DNA from: Gammaproteobacteria bacterium
GTDB taxonomy: Bacteria; Pseudomonadota; Gammaproteobacteria; Thiomicrospirales; Thiomicrospiraceae
Length of the DNA: 6,175 bases
Reading direction: 5' to 3'
NCBI GenBank assembly: GCA_013153955.1
Contig: JAADDM010000098.1
Coordinates: 1-6,175 of the forward strand
A model generated the notes under the pieces. That model saw nothing but the letters and a program-made list of their open reading frames with translations, had not been told where the DNA came from and ran no database searches. The position numbers and the translations under genes are program-made. Positions 1 through 4,666 of this stretch are shown piece after piece (position 1 is the stretch's first letter; the number at the start of each line of letters is the position of its first letter).

Positions 1-5
1 AGGTT

Positions 6-509
6 TTGTCCGTTAAGGTTTCGGTGTATATCGGCTTAGGCAGCAATTTAGATGATCCGCTTGCCCAAATTCAAACGGCTGTGGCAACCCTGAATCAGAC
101 TGAAGAATTAAAGGTGTTGGCGTGCTCTAGTCTCTATGGCTCAAAACCACAAGGGCCGCAAGATCAGCCTGATTTTGCCAATGCTGTCTGTTTGGTTGAG
201 ACGACGCTCTCTCCCCTGAATTTACTTGCCTGCTTACAAGCCATTGAGCAGCAGCAAGGCCGTGTTAAGAAGCGTCATTGGGGTGAGCGGTTAATTGACT
301 TGGATATCTTGCTCTATGGAGCGCAAGTTATCTCAACCGAAGTATTGACCGTTCCGCATGCTGAGATTGCAAATCGAGATTTTGTCTTGATACCGCTGGT
401 AGAGATTGCGCCAGATCTCGTTATTCCTAACTTTGGATCCATTGGCTCACTTATTTCAAAGCTCGATGTCTCATATCTTAAACCGTTGGCTGAATCGCAC
501 GCCGTTTAA
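6..509 (+). CDS. folK: 2-amino-4-hydroxy-6-hydroxymethyldihydropteridine pyrophosphokinase (HPPK)
   Basis: Transfers pyrophosphate from ATP to 6-hydroxymethyl-7,8-dihydropterin, the step before dihydropteroate synthase in folate synthesis; cytosolic. The 167-residue protein is near the usual length (E. coli 159) and carries the family landmarks in order: the first strand YIGLGSNL (residues 8-15), GPQDQPDFANAV (50-61), QQGRV followed by HWGERLIDLDILLYG (91-105) with the two Mg-binding aspartates D98 and D100, and VPH plus NRDF (H118, R124). The start is uncertain. A TTG at 6 gives the listed protein, a GTG at 24 preceded by TAAGG (14-18) gives 161 residues, and the frame stays open to the left edge, so a start outside the window is also possible. 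It precedes panB by 97 bases with no convincing terminator between, so co-transcription is likely. In many gammaproteobacteria pcnB lies just upstream; that cannot be seen here. Confidence 0.95.
   Translation: MSVKVSVYIGLGSNLDDPLAQIQTAVATLNQTEELKVLACSSLYGSKPQGPQDQPDFANAVCLVETTLSPLNLLACLQAIEQQQGRVKKRHWGERLIDLDILLYGAQVISTEVLTVPHAEIANRDFVLIPLVEIAPDLVIPNFGSIGSLISKLDVSYLKPLAESHAV
14..18 (+). promoter_or_regulatory. possible ribosome binding site for an alternative folK start
   Basis: TAAGG lies 5 bases before the GTG at 24-26. Starting there would give a protein beginning directly at the first beta strand (YIGLGSNL), which is tight but compatible with the family. The TTG at 6 has only AGG at 1-3, too close to serve it well. 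This is the only sequence evidence that bears on the folK start inside the window. Confidence 0.3.
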
Positions 510-606
510 TCAAAGCGTTCATCATATTCACTATGTTGCATAGACTCTTTTAGCTTACTTAGAGAGTTAATGCTCAACTTCAGATCGTAATACAGTAGGT
601 TTTCTC

Positions 607-1398
607 ATGCGTAAAACACTCTCTTTTCTTAAAAAACAGTATCAGTTGGGTCAAAAAATTACCTGCTTAACGGCCTATGATGCGACTTATGCGCACTGGG
701 TTGCTGCGTCAGGTGTGGATATGATTTTGGTAGGAGATTCTTTGGGGATGGTGGTTCAAGGTCATCAAACCACGTTGCCGGTCTCTGTTGATGAGATGGT
801 TTACCATACTCAAATGGTTCAACGGGGGAATCAGCAGGCTTGGTGTATTGCTGATATGCCTTTTATGTCAGATACTACGCTGGATTCAGCGTTAACGGCT
901 GCTGCGCGTTTAATGAAAGAAGCGGGTGCCAATATGGTGAAATTAGAGGGGGGGCAGCGTATTCTAAAAACCGTGCAGGCGCTTTCAGAAATGGGGGTGC
1001 CAGTGTGTGGACATTTGGGGTTACTGCCTCAATCCGTTCAAAAGTATGGCTACAAAATCCAGAAAAATGATCCTGATTCAGCACAGATTTTACTCGATGA
1101 TGCGCTGGCACTTCAGGCGCATGGTGCTGAAATGCTCGTGCTTGAGTGTGTGCCTTCAGAGCTTGCAGAAAAGGTCACTTCTACCTTGTCTATTCCCGTG
1201 ATTGGCATCGGTTCGGGCCGCCAGACGAGTGGTCAAGTATTGGTTTTACACGATATGCTTGGGGTTACGATGGGTAAATCCCCGCGTTTTTCTAAGGATT
1301 TTTTGGCGGAGTCGGACTCAATCCAATCCGCATTGGCTCTGTATGTTCACCAAGTCACAACAGGTGAGTTTCCCAGTGCTTCTCATGAGGTTGGTTAG
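607..1398 (+). CDS. panB: 3-methyl-2-oxobutanoate hydroxymethyltransferase (ketopantoate hydroxymethyltransferase)
   Basis: Adds a hydroxymethyl group from 5,10-methylene-tetrahydrofolate to 2-oxoisovalerate, giving ketopantoate, the committed step of pantothenate synthesis; a cytosolic TIM-barrel enzyme. The 263 residues match the family (E. coli 264). Seen in order: LTAYD (21-25), VGDSLGMVVQGH (42-53) with Mg ligand D44, IADMPFM with D83, GANMVKLEGG with K112 and E114, CGHLGLLPQSV with H136, VLECVP with the catalytic E180, and IPVIGIGSG (196-204). ATG at 607 is preceded by TAGG at 596-599, spacing 7. One oddity is that the usually conserved GGYKVQG loop reads GYKIQKN (148-154), one glycine shorter and without the second glycine. 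All catalytic residues are present, so activity is expected. Its stop codon overlaps the panC start by one base, indicating translational coupling. Confidence 0.97.
   Translation: MRKTLSFLKKQYQLGQKITCLTAYDATYAHWVAASGVDMILVGDSLGMVVQGHQTTLPVSVDEMVYHTQMVQRGNQQAWCIADMPFMSDTTLDSALTAAARLMKEAGANMVKLEGGQRILKTVQALSEMGVPVCGHLGLLPQSVQKYGYKIQKNDPDSAQILLDDALALQAHGAEMLVLECVPSELAEKVTSTLSIPVIGIGSGRQTSGQVLVLHDMLGVTMGKSPRFSKDFLAESDSIQSALALYVHQVTTGEFPSASHEVG
1387..1390 (+). promoter_or_regulatory. panC ribosome binding site inside the end of panB
   Basis: GAGG lies 7 bases before the GTG at 1398-1400 and sits within the last codons of panB. It supports the GTG as the panC start, which also places the protein start where the family expects it, about 30 residues before the PTMG motif. 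Terminating panB ribosomes would be positioned to restart here. Confidence 0.65.
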
Positions 1399-2243
1399 TG
1401 CAGACGTTTAAAGCGGTTTCAGAATTAAGGGCGCAGGTCTCTGTATGGAAGCGTGAAGGCTTAACCGTTGGCTTGGTACCGACTATGGGGAATTTACATG
1501 CAGGCCACCTCAGTTTGGTGAGTTTGGCCAAGACTAAGTGTGATCGTGTGGTGGTCAGTATTTTTGTCAATCCAATGCAGTTTGGCCCTAATGAGGATTA
1601 TGAGCAGTACCCTCGTACGCTGGCTTCTGACTGTTCGCAGCTTGAAGCGGCCTCTGCTGATGGGGTGTTTTTGCCTGCTGTCTCTGAAATGTATCCCCAT
1701 GGGTTAAATCAAACGGTCGTCTCAGTACCAGTCAGTATCACTGGCATGTTGGAGGGTGCTAAGCGTCCCGGGCATTTTGATGGTGTCTCAACCGTGGTCT
1801 GTAAACTCTTTAATATGGTTCAGCCAGACCTCACTGTATTTGGTCAAAAAGATTTTCAACAGTTGGCAGTGATTCAAAAAATGGTAAGGGATTTGGCGCT
1901 CCCCACCGGCATTATCGCTGCACCCATTGCGCGAGATGTTGATGGGTTGGCGTTAAGCTCTCGCAACCAATACTTATCGGCCTCAGAAAGGCTGATCGCA
2001 CCTAAATTACAGGCAACCTTGCTGGATATTAAAGTGGCTATCCAATCGGGTAATCGTCAATTTTCATCTCTGTGTACCGTTGCCAAGAATACGTTGCTGG
2101 CAGTGGGATTTTCGCAAGTAGACTATATCGAAGTCTGTGATGCGGATAGTTTGCTGCCGGCAAATAAGCAGACAGATTCTCTGGTTATCTTAGCGGTTGC
2201 TCGCTTGGGTAAGACGCGTCTGTTGGATAATATATTGCTGTAA
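1398..2243 (+). CDS. panC: pantoate--beta-alanine ligase (pantothenate synthetase)
   Basis: Joins D-pantoate and beta-alanine to pantothenate through a pantoyl-adenylate intermediate, using ATP; cytosolic, a member of the nucleotidyltransferase superfamily. The 281 residues are full length (E. coli 283). Visible motifs: the HIGH-like signature PTMGNLHAGH (28-37), FVNPMQFGPNEDYEQYPR (56-73), RPGHFDGV (123-130) for pantoate binding, FGQKDFQQ (148-155), and the KMSKS-like LALSSRNQYL (184-193). The C-terminal part from about 195 is the dimerising domain and closes with VARLGKTRLLDN. The start is GTG, overlapping the panB stop by a single base (TAGTG). PanB supplies its pantoate branch and PanD, encoded about 1.7 kb downstream on the other strand, supplies beta-alanine. 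It is probably the last gene of the folK-panB-panC transcript. Confidence 0.97.
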   Translation: MQTFKAVSELRAQVSVWKREGLTVGLVPTMGNLHAGHLSLVSLAKTKCDRVVVSIFVNPMQFGPNEDYEQYPRTLASDCSQLEAASADGVFLPAVSEMYPHGLNQTVVSVPVSITGMLEGAKRPGHFDGVSTVVCKLFNMVQPDLTVFGQKDFQQLAVIQKMVRDLALPTGIIAAPIARDVDGLALSSRNQYLSASERLIAPKLQATLLDIKVAIQSGNRQFSSLCTVAKNTLLAVGFSQVDYIEVCDADSLLPANKQTDSLVILAVARLGKTRLLDNILL

Positions 2244-2256
2244 TGCCTGAGTATGC

Positions 2257-2264
2257 GCCGATAT
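2257..2264 (+). promoter_or_regulatory. FliA (sigma-28)-like -10 element upstream of the stator genes
   Basis: GCCGATAT matches seven of eight bases of the flagellar sigma-28 -10 consensus GCCGATAA, and it lies upstream of flagellar stator genes, where such a promoter would make sense. Against it, no TAAA-type -35 is found at the proper distance (the bases there read CTGTAATG), and a terminator-like hairpin lies between it and motA. It may be coincidence. Confidence 0.22.
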
Positions 2265-2283
2265 TAGGCTAGCAGACTCCGTT

Positions 2284-2316
2284 GTGAGACGTTTTGCATT
2301 GTGTGCCTCACTTTTT
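2284..2316 (+). terminator. weak rho-independent terminator-like hairpin after panC
   Basis: GTGAG at 2284-2288 pairs with CTCAC at 2307-2311. One mismatch inside is followed by a C-G and two G-U pairs, and the stem is followed directly by TTTTT (2312-2316). The stem is short, so termination would be partial. Its position, 40 bases past the panC stop and 35 before motA, suits separating the pantothenate transcript from the stator genes. Confidence 0.4.
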
Positions 2317-2350
2317 AATTGATATCTAACCAATCAAAAGTATTTCATTT

Positions 2351-3115
2351 ATGAGTTTTTCTACTTTGTTCGGCCTGTTCGCGGGCATCTCGATTGTTCT
2401 GATTGCGATGGGGCTAGGTTCTCCGCTCTCTATTTTCTTTAATCTTCCCGGGTTGATGATTGTTATTGGTGGCACGATCGCAGCCACCATGATTCGATAC
2501 TCTATGAGCGATTCTTTTAGAGCCATTGGTATGTCTTTTAGAGTGATGAAGGTCAGTTCGGAAATTAAAGACCTGCATGAATTGGTTGATTTAACGGAAG
2601 ATCTTTTAAGGCTAAGCCGCAGTAAAGGCCTTTTGGCGATGGATAACTATGAAATTAATCATGCATTCTATGCGAATGGTGTTCGCATGTTGGTGGATGG
2701 TTACTCTTTAGATTTGGTTAAGCAGGCGTTGAAAGAGAAGAATAAACTCTTGGTTGAAAAGGCGGAGATTAGCTCGGGAGTTTTTCGTGCCGTAGGGGAG
2801 GCTGCGCCGGCTTTTGGTATGATTGGTACATTGGTTGGCTTGATTCAAATGTTAGCCGATTTAAGTGATCCTGCAGCCATTGGTCCTGCGATGGCTGTGG
2901 CCATGCTAACCACCTTATATGGGGCCATGATTGCTAATCTATTTGCTTTACCAATGGCGGACAAAATTGAGTCATGGGCGCAAGGGGAGTCGTATCGCCA
3001 GATGTTGATTTTGGAAGCAATCGAGAGTATTGGGCAAGGCCATAACCCTGCGGTGATGCGTGATTTGTTGGCACCTTACTTACAAGGGGTAAAAAAGGCA
3101 GGAATAGATGGCTAA
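2351..3115 (+). CDS. motA: flagellar motor stator protein, MotA/PomA family (PomA/MotC type)
   Basis: Inner-membrane subunit of the stator that drives flagellar rotation; with its MotB partner it forms an ion channel and pushes on the rotor protein FliG. The 254 residues match PomA-type proteins (about 250), shorter than E. coli MotA (295). Four membrane segments are visible: about 4-23, 32-49, 149-170 and 180-203, with a large cytoplasmic loop between the second and third. The loop has the FliG-contact region R90...GLLAMDNYE, with D98 where PomA/MotA have glutamate. Segments 3 and 4 carry the family hallmarks APAFGMIGTLVGL (152-164) and IGPAMAVAMLTTLYGAM (177-193), including threonines T160 and T187/T188, typical of the PomA branch. 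ATG at 2351 fits family alignments at the first membrane segment, but there is no good Shine-Dalgarno sequence before it. motB begins 8 bases before this gene ends. Ion use (Na+ or H+) cannot be settled from sequence alone. Confidence 0.93.
   Translation: MSFSTLFGLFAGISIVLIAMGLGSPLSIFFNLPGLMIVIGGTIAATMIRYSMSDSFRAIGMSFRVMKVSSEIKDLHELVDLTEDLLRLSRSKGLLAMDNYEINHAFYANGVRMLVDGYSLDLVKQALKEKNKLLVEKAEISSGVFRAVGEAAPAFGMIGTLVGLIQMLADLSDPAAIGPAMAVAMLTTLYGAMIANLFALPMADKIESWAQGESYRQMLILEAIESIGQGHNPAVMRDLLAPYLQGVKKAGIDG
3100..3103 (+). promoter_or_regulatory. motB ribosome binding site inside the end of motA
   Basis: AGGA lies 4 bases before the motB ATG (3108), and an additional AAGG (3095-3098) lies 9 bases before it. 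Both fall within the last motA codons. They support translational coupling that would keep the two stator subunits in step. Confidence 0.55.
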
Positions 3116-3836
3116 AAAAGCTAAAAATTGTCCAGCTTGGTTGGCAACCTTCGCAGACTTGATGTCTCTATTAATGGCAATTTTTGTGCTGCTCTACTCG
3201 ATGTCAACCATTGAAGAGCCTAAGTATGTTGAGGTGGTTAAGTCCTTATCTGAATCTCTGGGGGGGAGTGATGCCATCACCAAAGAGCAGGTGGCTTATT
3301 TTGCTGCAGTGGCGGAGTCAATCGAAGCAGAAAAGGCGAAGGATGCGCCGCCGATTGAAGTCGTTTCTCAAATAGAAGAGTTAAAGCCGCTGTATGAAAG
3401 TTTGGTTGAGACATTTGCTCAAAGTGATGGCACATCTGATATTCAAATTGAGTACGATCCTGAAGCTGATCAAATTAAGGTTATCTTTCCTGAACAGATT
3501 GCTTTTGATCCCGGTCGTGCACAGTTAAAGCCGAGATTTGCCGCTATTTTAAGTGACTCTTATGATCTTTCAAATGAATCGGTTTCTTTGAAGGTTATCG
3601 GGCATACTGACAAACGCCCTGTAACAGGGGGGCGGTTTCACTCTAACTGGGAGCTGTCGAGCGCAAGAGCATCTAGCGTGGTTGAGTTCCTAGTGCGGAA
3701 CGGTCGGGTTAGGGCGGAGCAGGCTCAGGCAATCGGGGTTGCAGATACGCAGCCTATTTCGAAGGGGGAGAGTTATTTAGATTTTGCAAAAAATCGGCGT
3801 GTTGAGGTGCTTATCTCGACGGATAAACGTTTTTAA
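3108..3836 (+). CDS. motB: flagellar motor stator protein, MotB/PomB family (OmpA-like peptidoglycan anchor)
   Basis: Second stator subunit: one membrane helix that completes the ion channel with MotA and a periplasmic OmpA-like domain that anchors the stator to peptidoglycan. Residues 10-33 carry PAWLATFADLMSLLM and the helix; D17 is the essential ion-binding aspartate (PomB D24, MotB D32). A plug/linker region of mostly acidic helix follows to about residue 115, then the OmpA/MotB domain (about 118-238) with KVIGHTDKRP (162-171), NWELSSARA (180-188) and NRRVEVLI (229-236), which include the usual peptidoglycan-binding D168 and R187. At 242 residues it is compact next to PomB or MotB (about 310), mainly through a short linker and no tail. 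The position of PomB's C31 is alanine (A24), as in proton-type MotB. It overlaps motA by 8 bases and is the last gene of the pair. Confidence 0.94.
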   Translation: MAKKAKNCPAWLATFADLMSLLMAIFVLLYSMSTIEEPKYVEVVKSLSESLGGSDAITKEQVAYFAAVAESIEAEKAKDAPPIEVVSQIEELKPLYESLVETFAQSDGTSDIQIEYDPEADQIKVIFPEQIAFDPGRAQLKPRFAAILSDSYDLSNESVSLKVIGHTDKRPVTGGRFHSNWELSSARASSVVEFLVRNGRVRAEQAQAIGVADTQPISKGESYLDFAKNRRVEVLISTDKRF

Positions 3837-3889
3837 GTCCCCCAATAAACCATATCCCTCATTATTTTTTAGGATTCGGTAGGGGGCTT
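3835..3889. terminator. long imperfect hairpin between convergent motB and panD
   Basis: Three nested pairings share one axis: CCCCC (3839-3843) with GGGGG (3882-3886), ACC (3849-3851) with GGT (3878-3880), and ATCC (3854-3857) with GGAT (3872-3875). The outer stem extends by AAG/CTT across a one-base bulge. It overlaps the motB stop and ends 11 bases before the panD stop. Neither strand has a proper U-tract after it, so it is not a textbook intrinsic terminator. It could act as a shared barrier or 3'-end stabiliser for both transcripts. Confidence 0.35.
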
Positions 3890-3900
3890 AGCAATCTATT

Positions 3901-4290
3901 TTAGCTGGCTTGCTGCATCTGTACCGGGATGGTGTTACGGGTATGGGTAATTTTATTGTCCGCATCAAAGTAGACTAGCTTCGGCTTAAACGCATCTGCT
4001 TCTGCTTCACTCATTGCTGCAAAGGTAGCAATAATCAACAGGTCTTGTGGGTTGGCTTTATGTGCCGCTGCACCATTGACTGAAATAATACCGCTGTTAT
4101 CTTCTGCACGAATCGCATAGGTCGTAAAGCGTTCACCATTGGTGATGTTATAAATCTGAATTTGTTCGTATTCACGAATGCCAGCAACATCTAAAAGGTG
4201 ACCGTCAATCGCACAAGAGCCTTCATAGTCTAGCTCTGCGTGAGTCGCGGTAACACGGTGTAGTTTTGATTTTAATAACGTTACTTGCAT
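3901..4290 (-). CDS. panD: aspartate 1-decarboxylase proenzyme
   Basis: Decarboxylates L-aspartate to beta-alanine, the partner of pantoate in PanC's reaction. It is made as an inactive pro-protein that cleaves itself before a serine, leaving a pyruvoyl cofactor; it acts as a tetramer in the cytosol. The 129 residues are full length (E. coli 126). Seen: KLHR with K9, the cleavage site EGSCAID with G24-S25, NGERFTTYAI with R54, T57 and the catalytic Y58, and IISVNGAAAH with N72. All maturation and active-site residues are in place. Enterobacteria need the accessory protein PanZ for cleavage; nothing here shows whether this host does. ATG at 4290 has only a weak purine-rich stretch (AAGAGAAG) before it. 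The gene is convergent with motB and has its own promoter candidate, so it is transcribed separately from panBC. Confidence 0.97.
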   Translation of the reverse strand: MQVTLLKSKLHRVTATHAELDYEGSCAIDGHLLDVAGIREYEQIQIYNITNGERFTTYAIRAEDNSGIISVNGAAAHKANPQDLLIIATFAAMSEAEADAFKPKLVYFDADNKITHTRNTIPVQMQQAS

Positions 4291-4340
4291 AATCTTCTCT
4301 TGGATTCGATCTTCTTTGCGCTGCCCTTATTGAGCTTCAT
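4281..4340 (-). other. possible 19-residue leader reading frame overlapping the panD start
   Basis: On the minus strand an ATG at 4340 opens a frame reading MKLNKGSAKKIESKRRLCK, strongly basic, whose stop lies within the fourth codon of panD. It is immediately preceded by a four-residue frame (MKRT) whose TAA overlaps this ATG as TAATG. Nothing beyond this geometry supports translation. It could couple ribosomes to panD, whose own ribosome binding site is weak, or be chance. Confidence 0.15.
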
Positions 4341-4387
4341 TAGGTACGCTTCATCAGGTGTGCCGTCGATATCTAGGCGCTCTACTG

Positions 4388-4417
4388 AGTATAAATATAA
4401 TAAATAACTAATGGCAA
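4388..4417 (-). promoter_or_regulatory. sigma-70 promoter candidate for panD
   Basis: On the minus strand TTGCCA (4417-4412, five of six to the -35 consensus) is followed after 18 bases by TATACT (4393-4388, five of six to the -10 consensus), inside an AT-rich stretch. Transcription would begin near 4381, giving a leader of about 90 bases before the panD ATG. Confidence 0.55.
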
Positions 4418-4436
4418 AATTCTAACTTAGCTCGGT

Positions 4437-4442
4437 ATTATA
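4437..4442 (-). promoter_or_regulatory. second -10-like element upstream of panD
   Basis: The minus strand reads a perfect TATAAT here, but the hexamer 17 bases upstream (TTAGAT) is a poor -35 and there is no extended -10. It sits about 50 bases upstream of the better panD promoter candidate. The same bases read TATACT on the plus strand (4439-4444), also without a -35. Confidence 0.25.
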
Positions 4443-4567
4443 CTGGTATTTTCTGAAATATCTAATTTGTCATGCGGGTAAGGAGGAACTTTATACCTTG
4501 CTTGGTTATTGGCCTGATAATAGAGGGTGTTAGGGTGGGATTAAAAGTAGGTATTTCGCTTTTAATA

Positions 4568-4595
4568 TTAAAACAAGCAGGCCTGGTTGTTTTAA
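4568..4595. repeat. 28-base near-perfect palindrome
   Basis: Arms TTAAAACAA (4568-4576) and TTGTTTTAA (4587-4595) flank the palindromic core CAGGCCTG (4578-4585); the only break in symmetry is the G at 4577 facing the G at 4586. It overlaps a second, perfect 14-base palindrome TTTTAATATTAAAA (4560-4573). It could be a protein-binding site or fold as a hairpin with a GGCC loop. Neither strand has a convincing U-tract after it beyond the arm itself. Confidence 0.6.
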
Positions 4596-4616
4596 ATGTG
4601 CCCTATTTTAGGCAAT

Positions 4617-4641
4617 AAAAAACCCGCATAAAGCGGGTTTT
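4617..4641 (-). terminator. rho-independent terminator of ppc
   Basis: A perfect 9-base stem, AAAACCCGC (4619-4627) with GCGGGTTTT (4633-4641), has a five-base loop. Read on the minus strand it ends in six Ts (4622-4617), 26 bases past the ppc stop. The plus strand has four Ts after the stem, so it may also stop transcription coming the other way. Confidence 0.9.
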
Positions 4642-4666
4642 AATGGTCTGATTAACTCGATAGAGA

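Larger units (their letters stand above)
4291..4666. other. gene-poor region between panD and ppc
   Basis: No confident gene lies in these 376 bases. From panD outward they hold the panD leader (4291-4380) with two tiny minus-strand reading frames, an AT-rich promoter zone (4381-4445), a stretch with an orphan AAGGAGG (4480-4486) and a 48-residue plus-strand reading frame (4472-4618), a cluster of palindromes (4540-4595), and the terminator for ppc (4617-4641). The 48-residue frame is hydrophobic in its middle but has no Shine-Dalgarno before its ATG and resembles nothing I know, so it is not listed as a gene. Confidence 0.6.

Noticed and set aside
510..606. Promoter or riboswitch in the folK-panB gap
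   Set aside because: TTGCAT at 536-541 has no acceptable -10 at 16-18 bases, and only a trivial ACTCT/AGAGT pairing is seen; no known riboswitch pattern recognised.
948..954. Run of seven Gs in panB, with another in motB (3260-3266), as phase-variation tracts
   Set aside because: Both encode in-frame Gly-Gly (a conserved LEGG in panB), are short for slippage switches, and the frames are intact. More likely codon choice.
875..1111. Antisense reading frame within panB, and similar frames within panC (1355-1700, minus)
   Set aside because: They overlap strongly conserved coding sequence, have no ribosome binding site support and resemble no known protein.
2282..2298. Possible sigma-54 promoter upstream of motA (TTGC at 2294-2297)
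   Set aside because: The -12-like TTGC is present, but the -24 position reads TGTGAG instead of TGGCAC and lacks the invariant GG.
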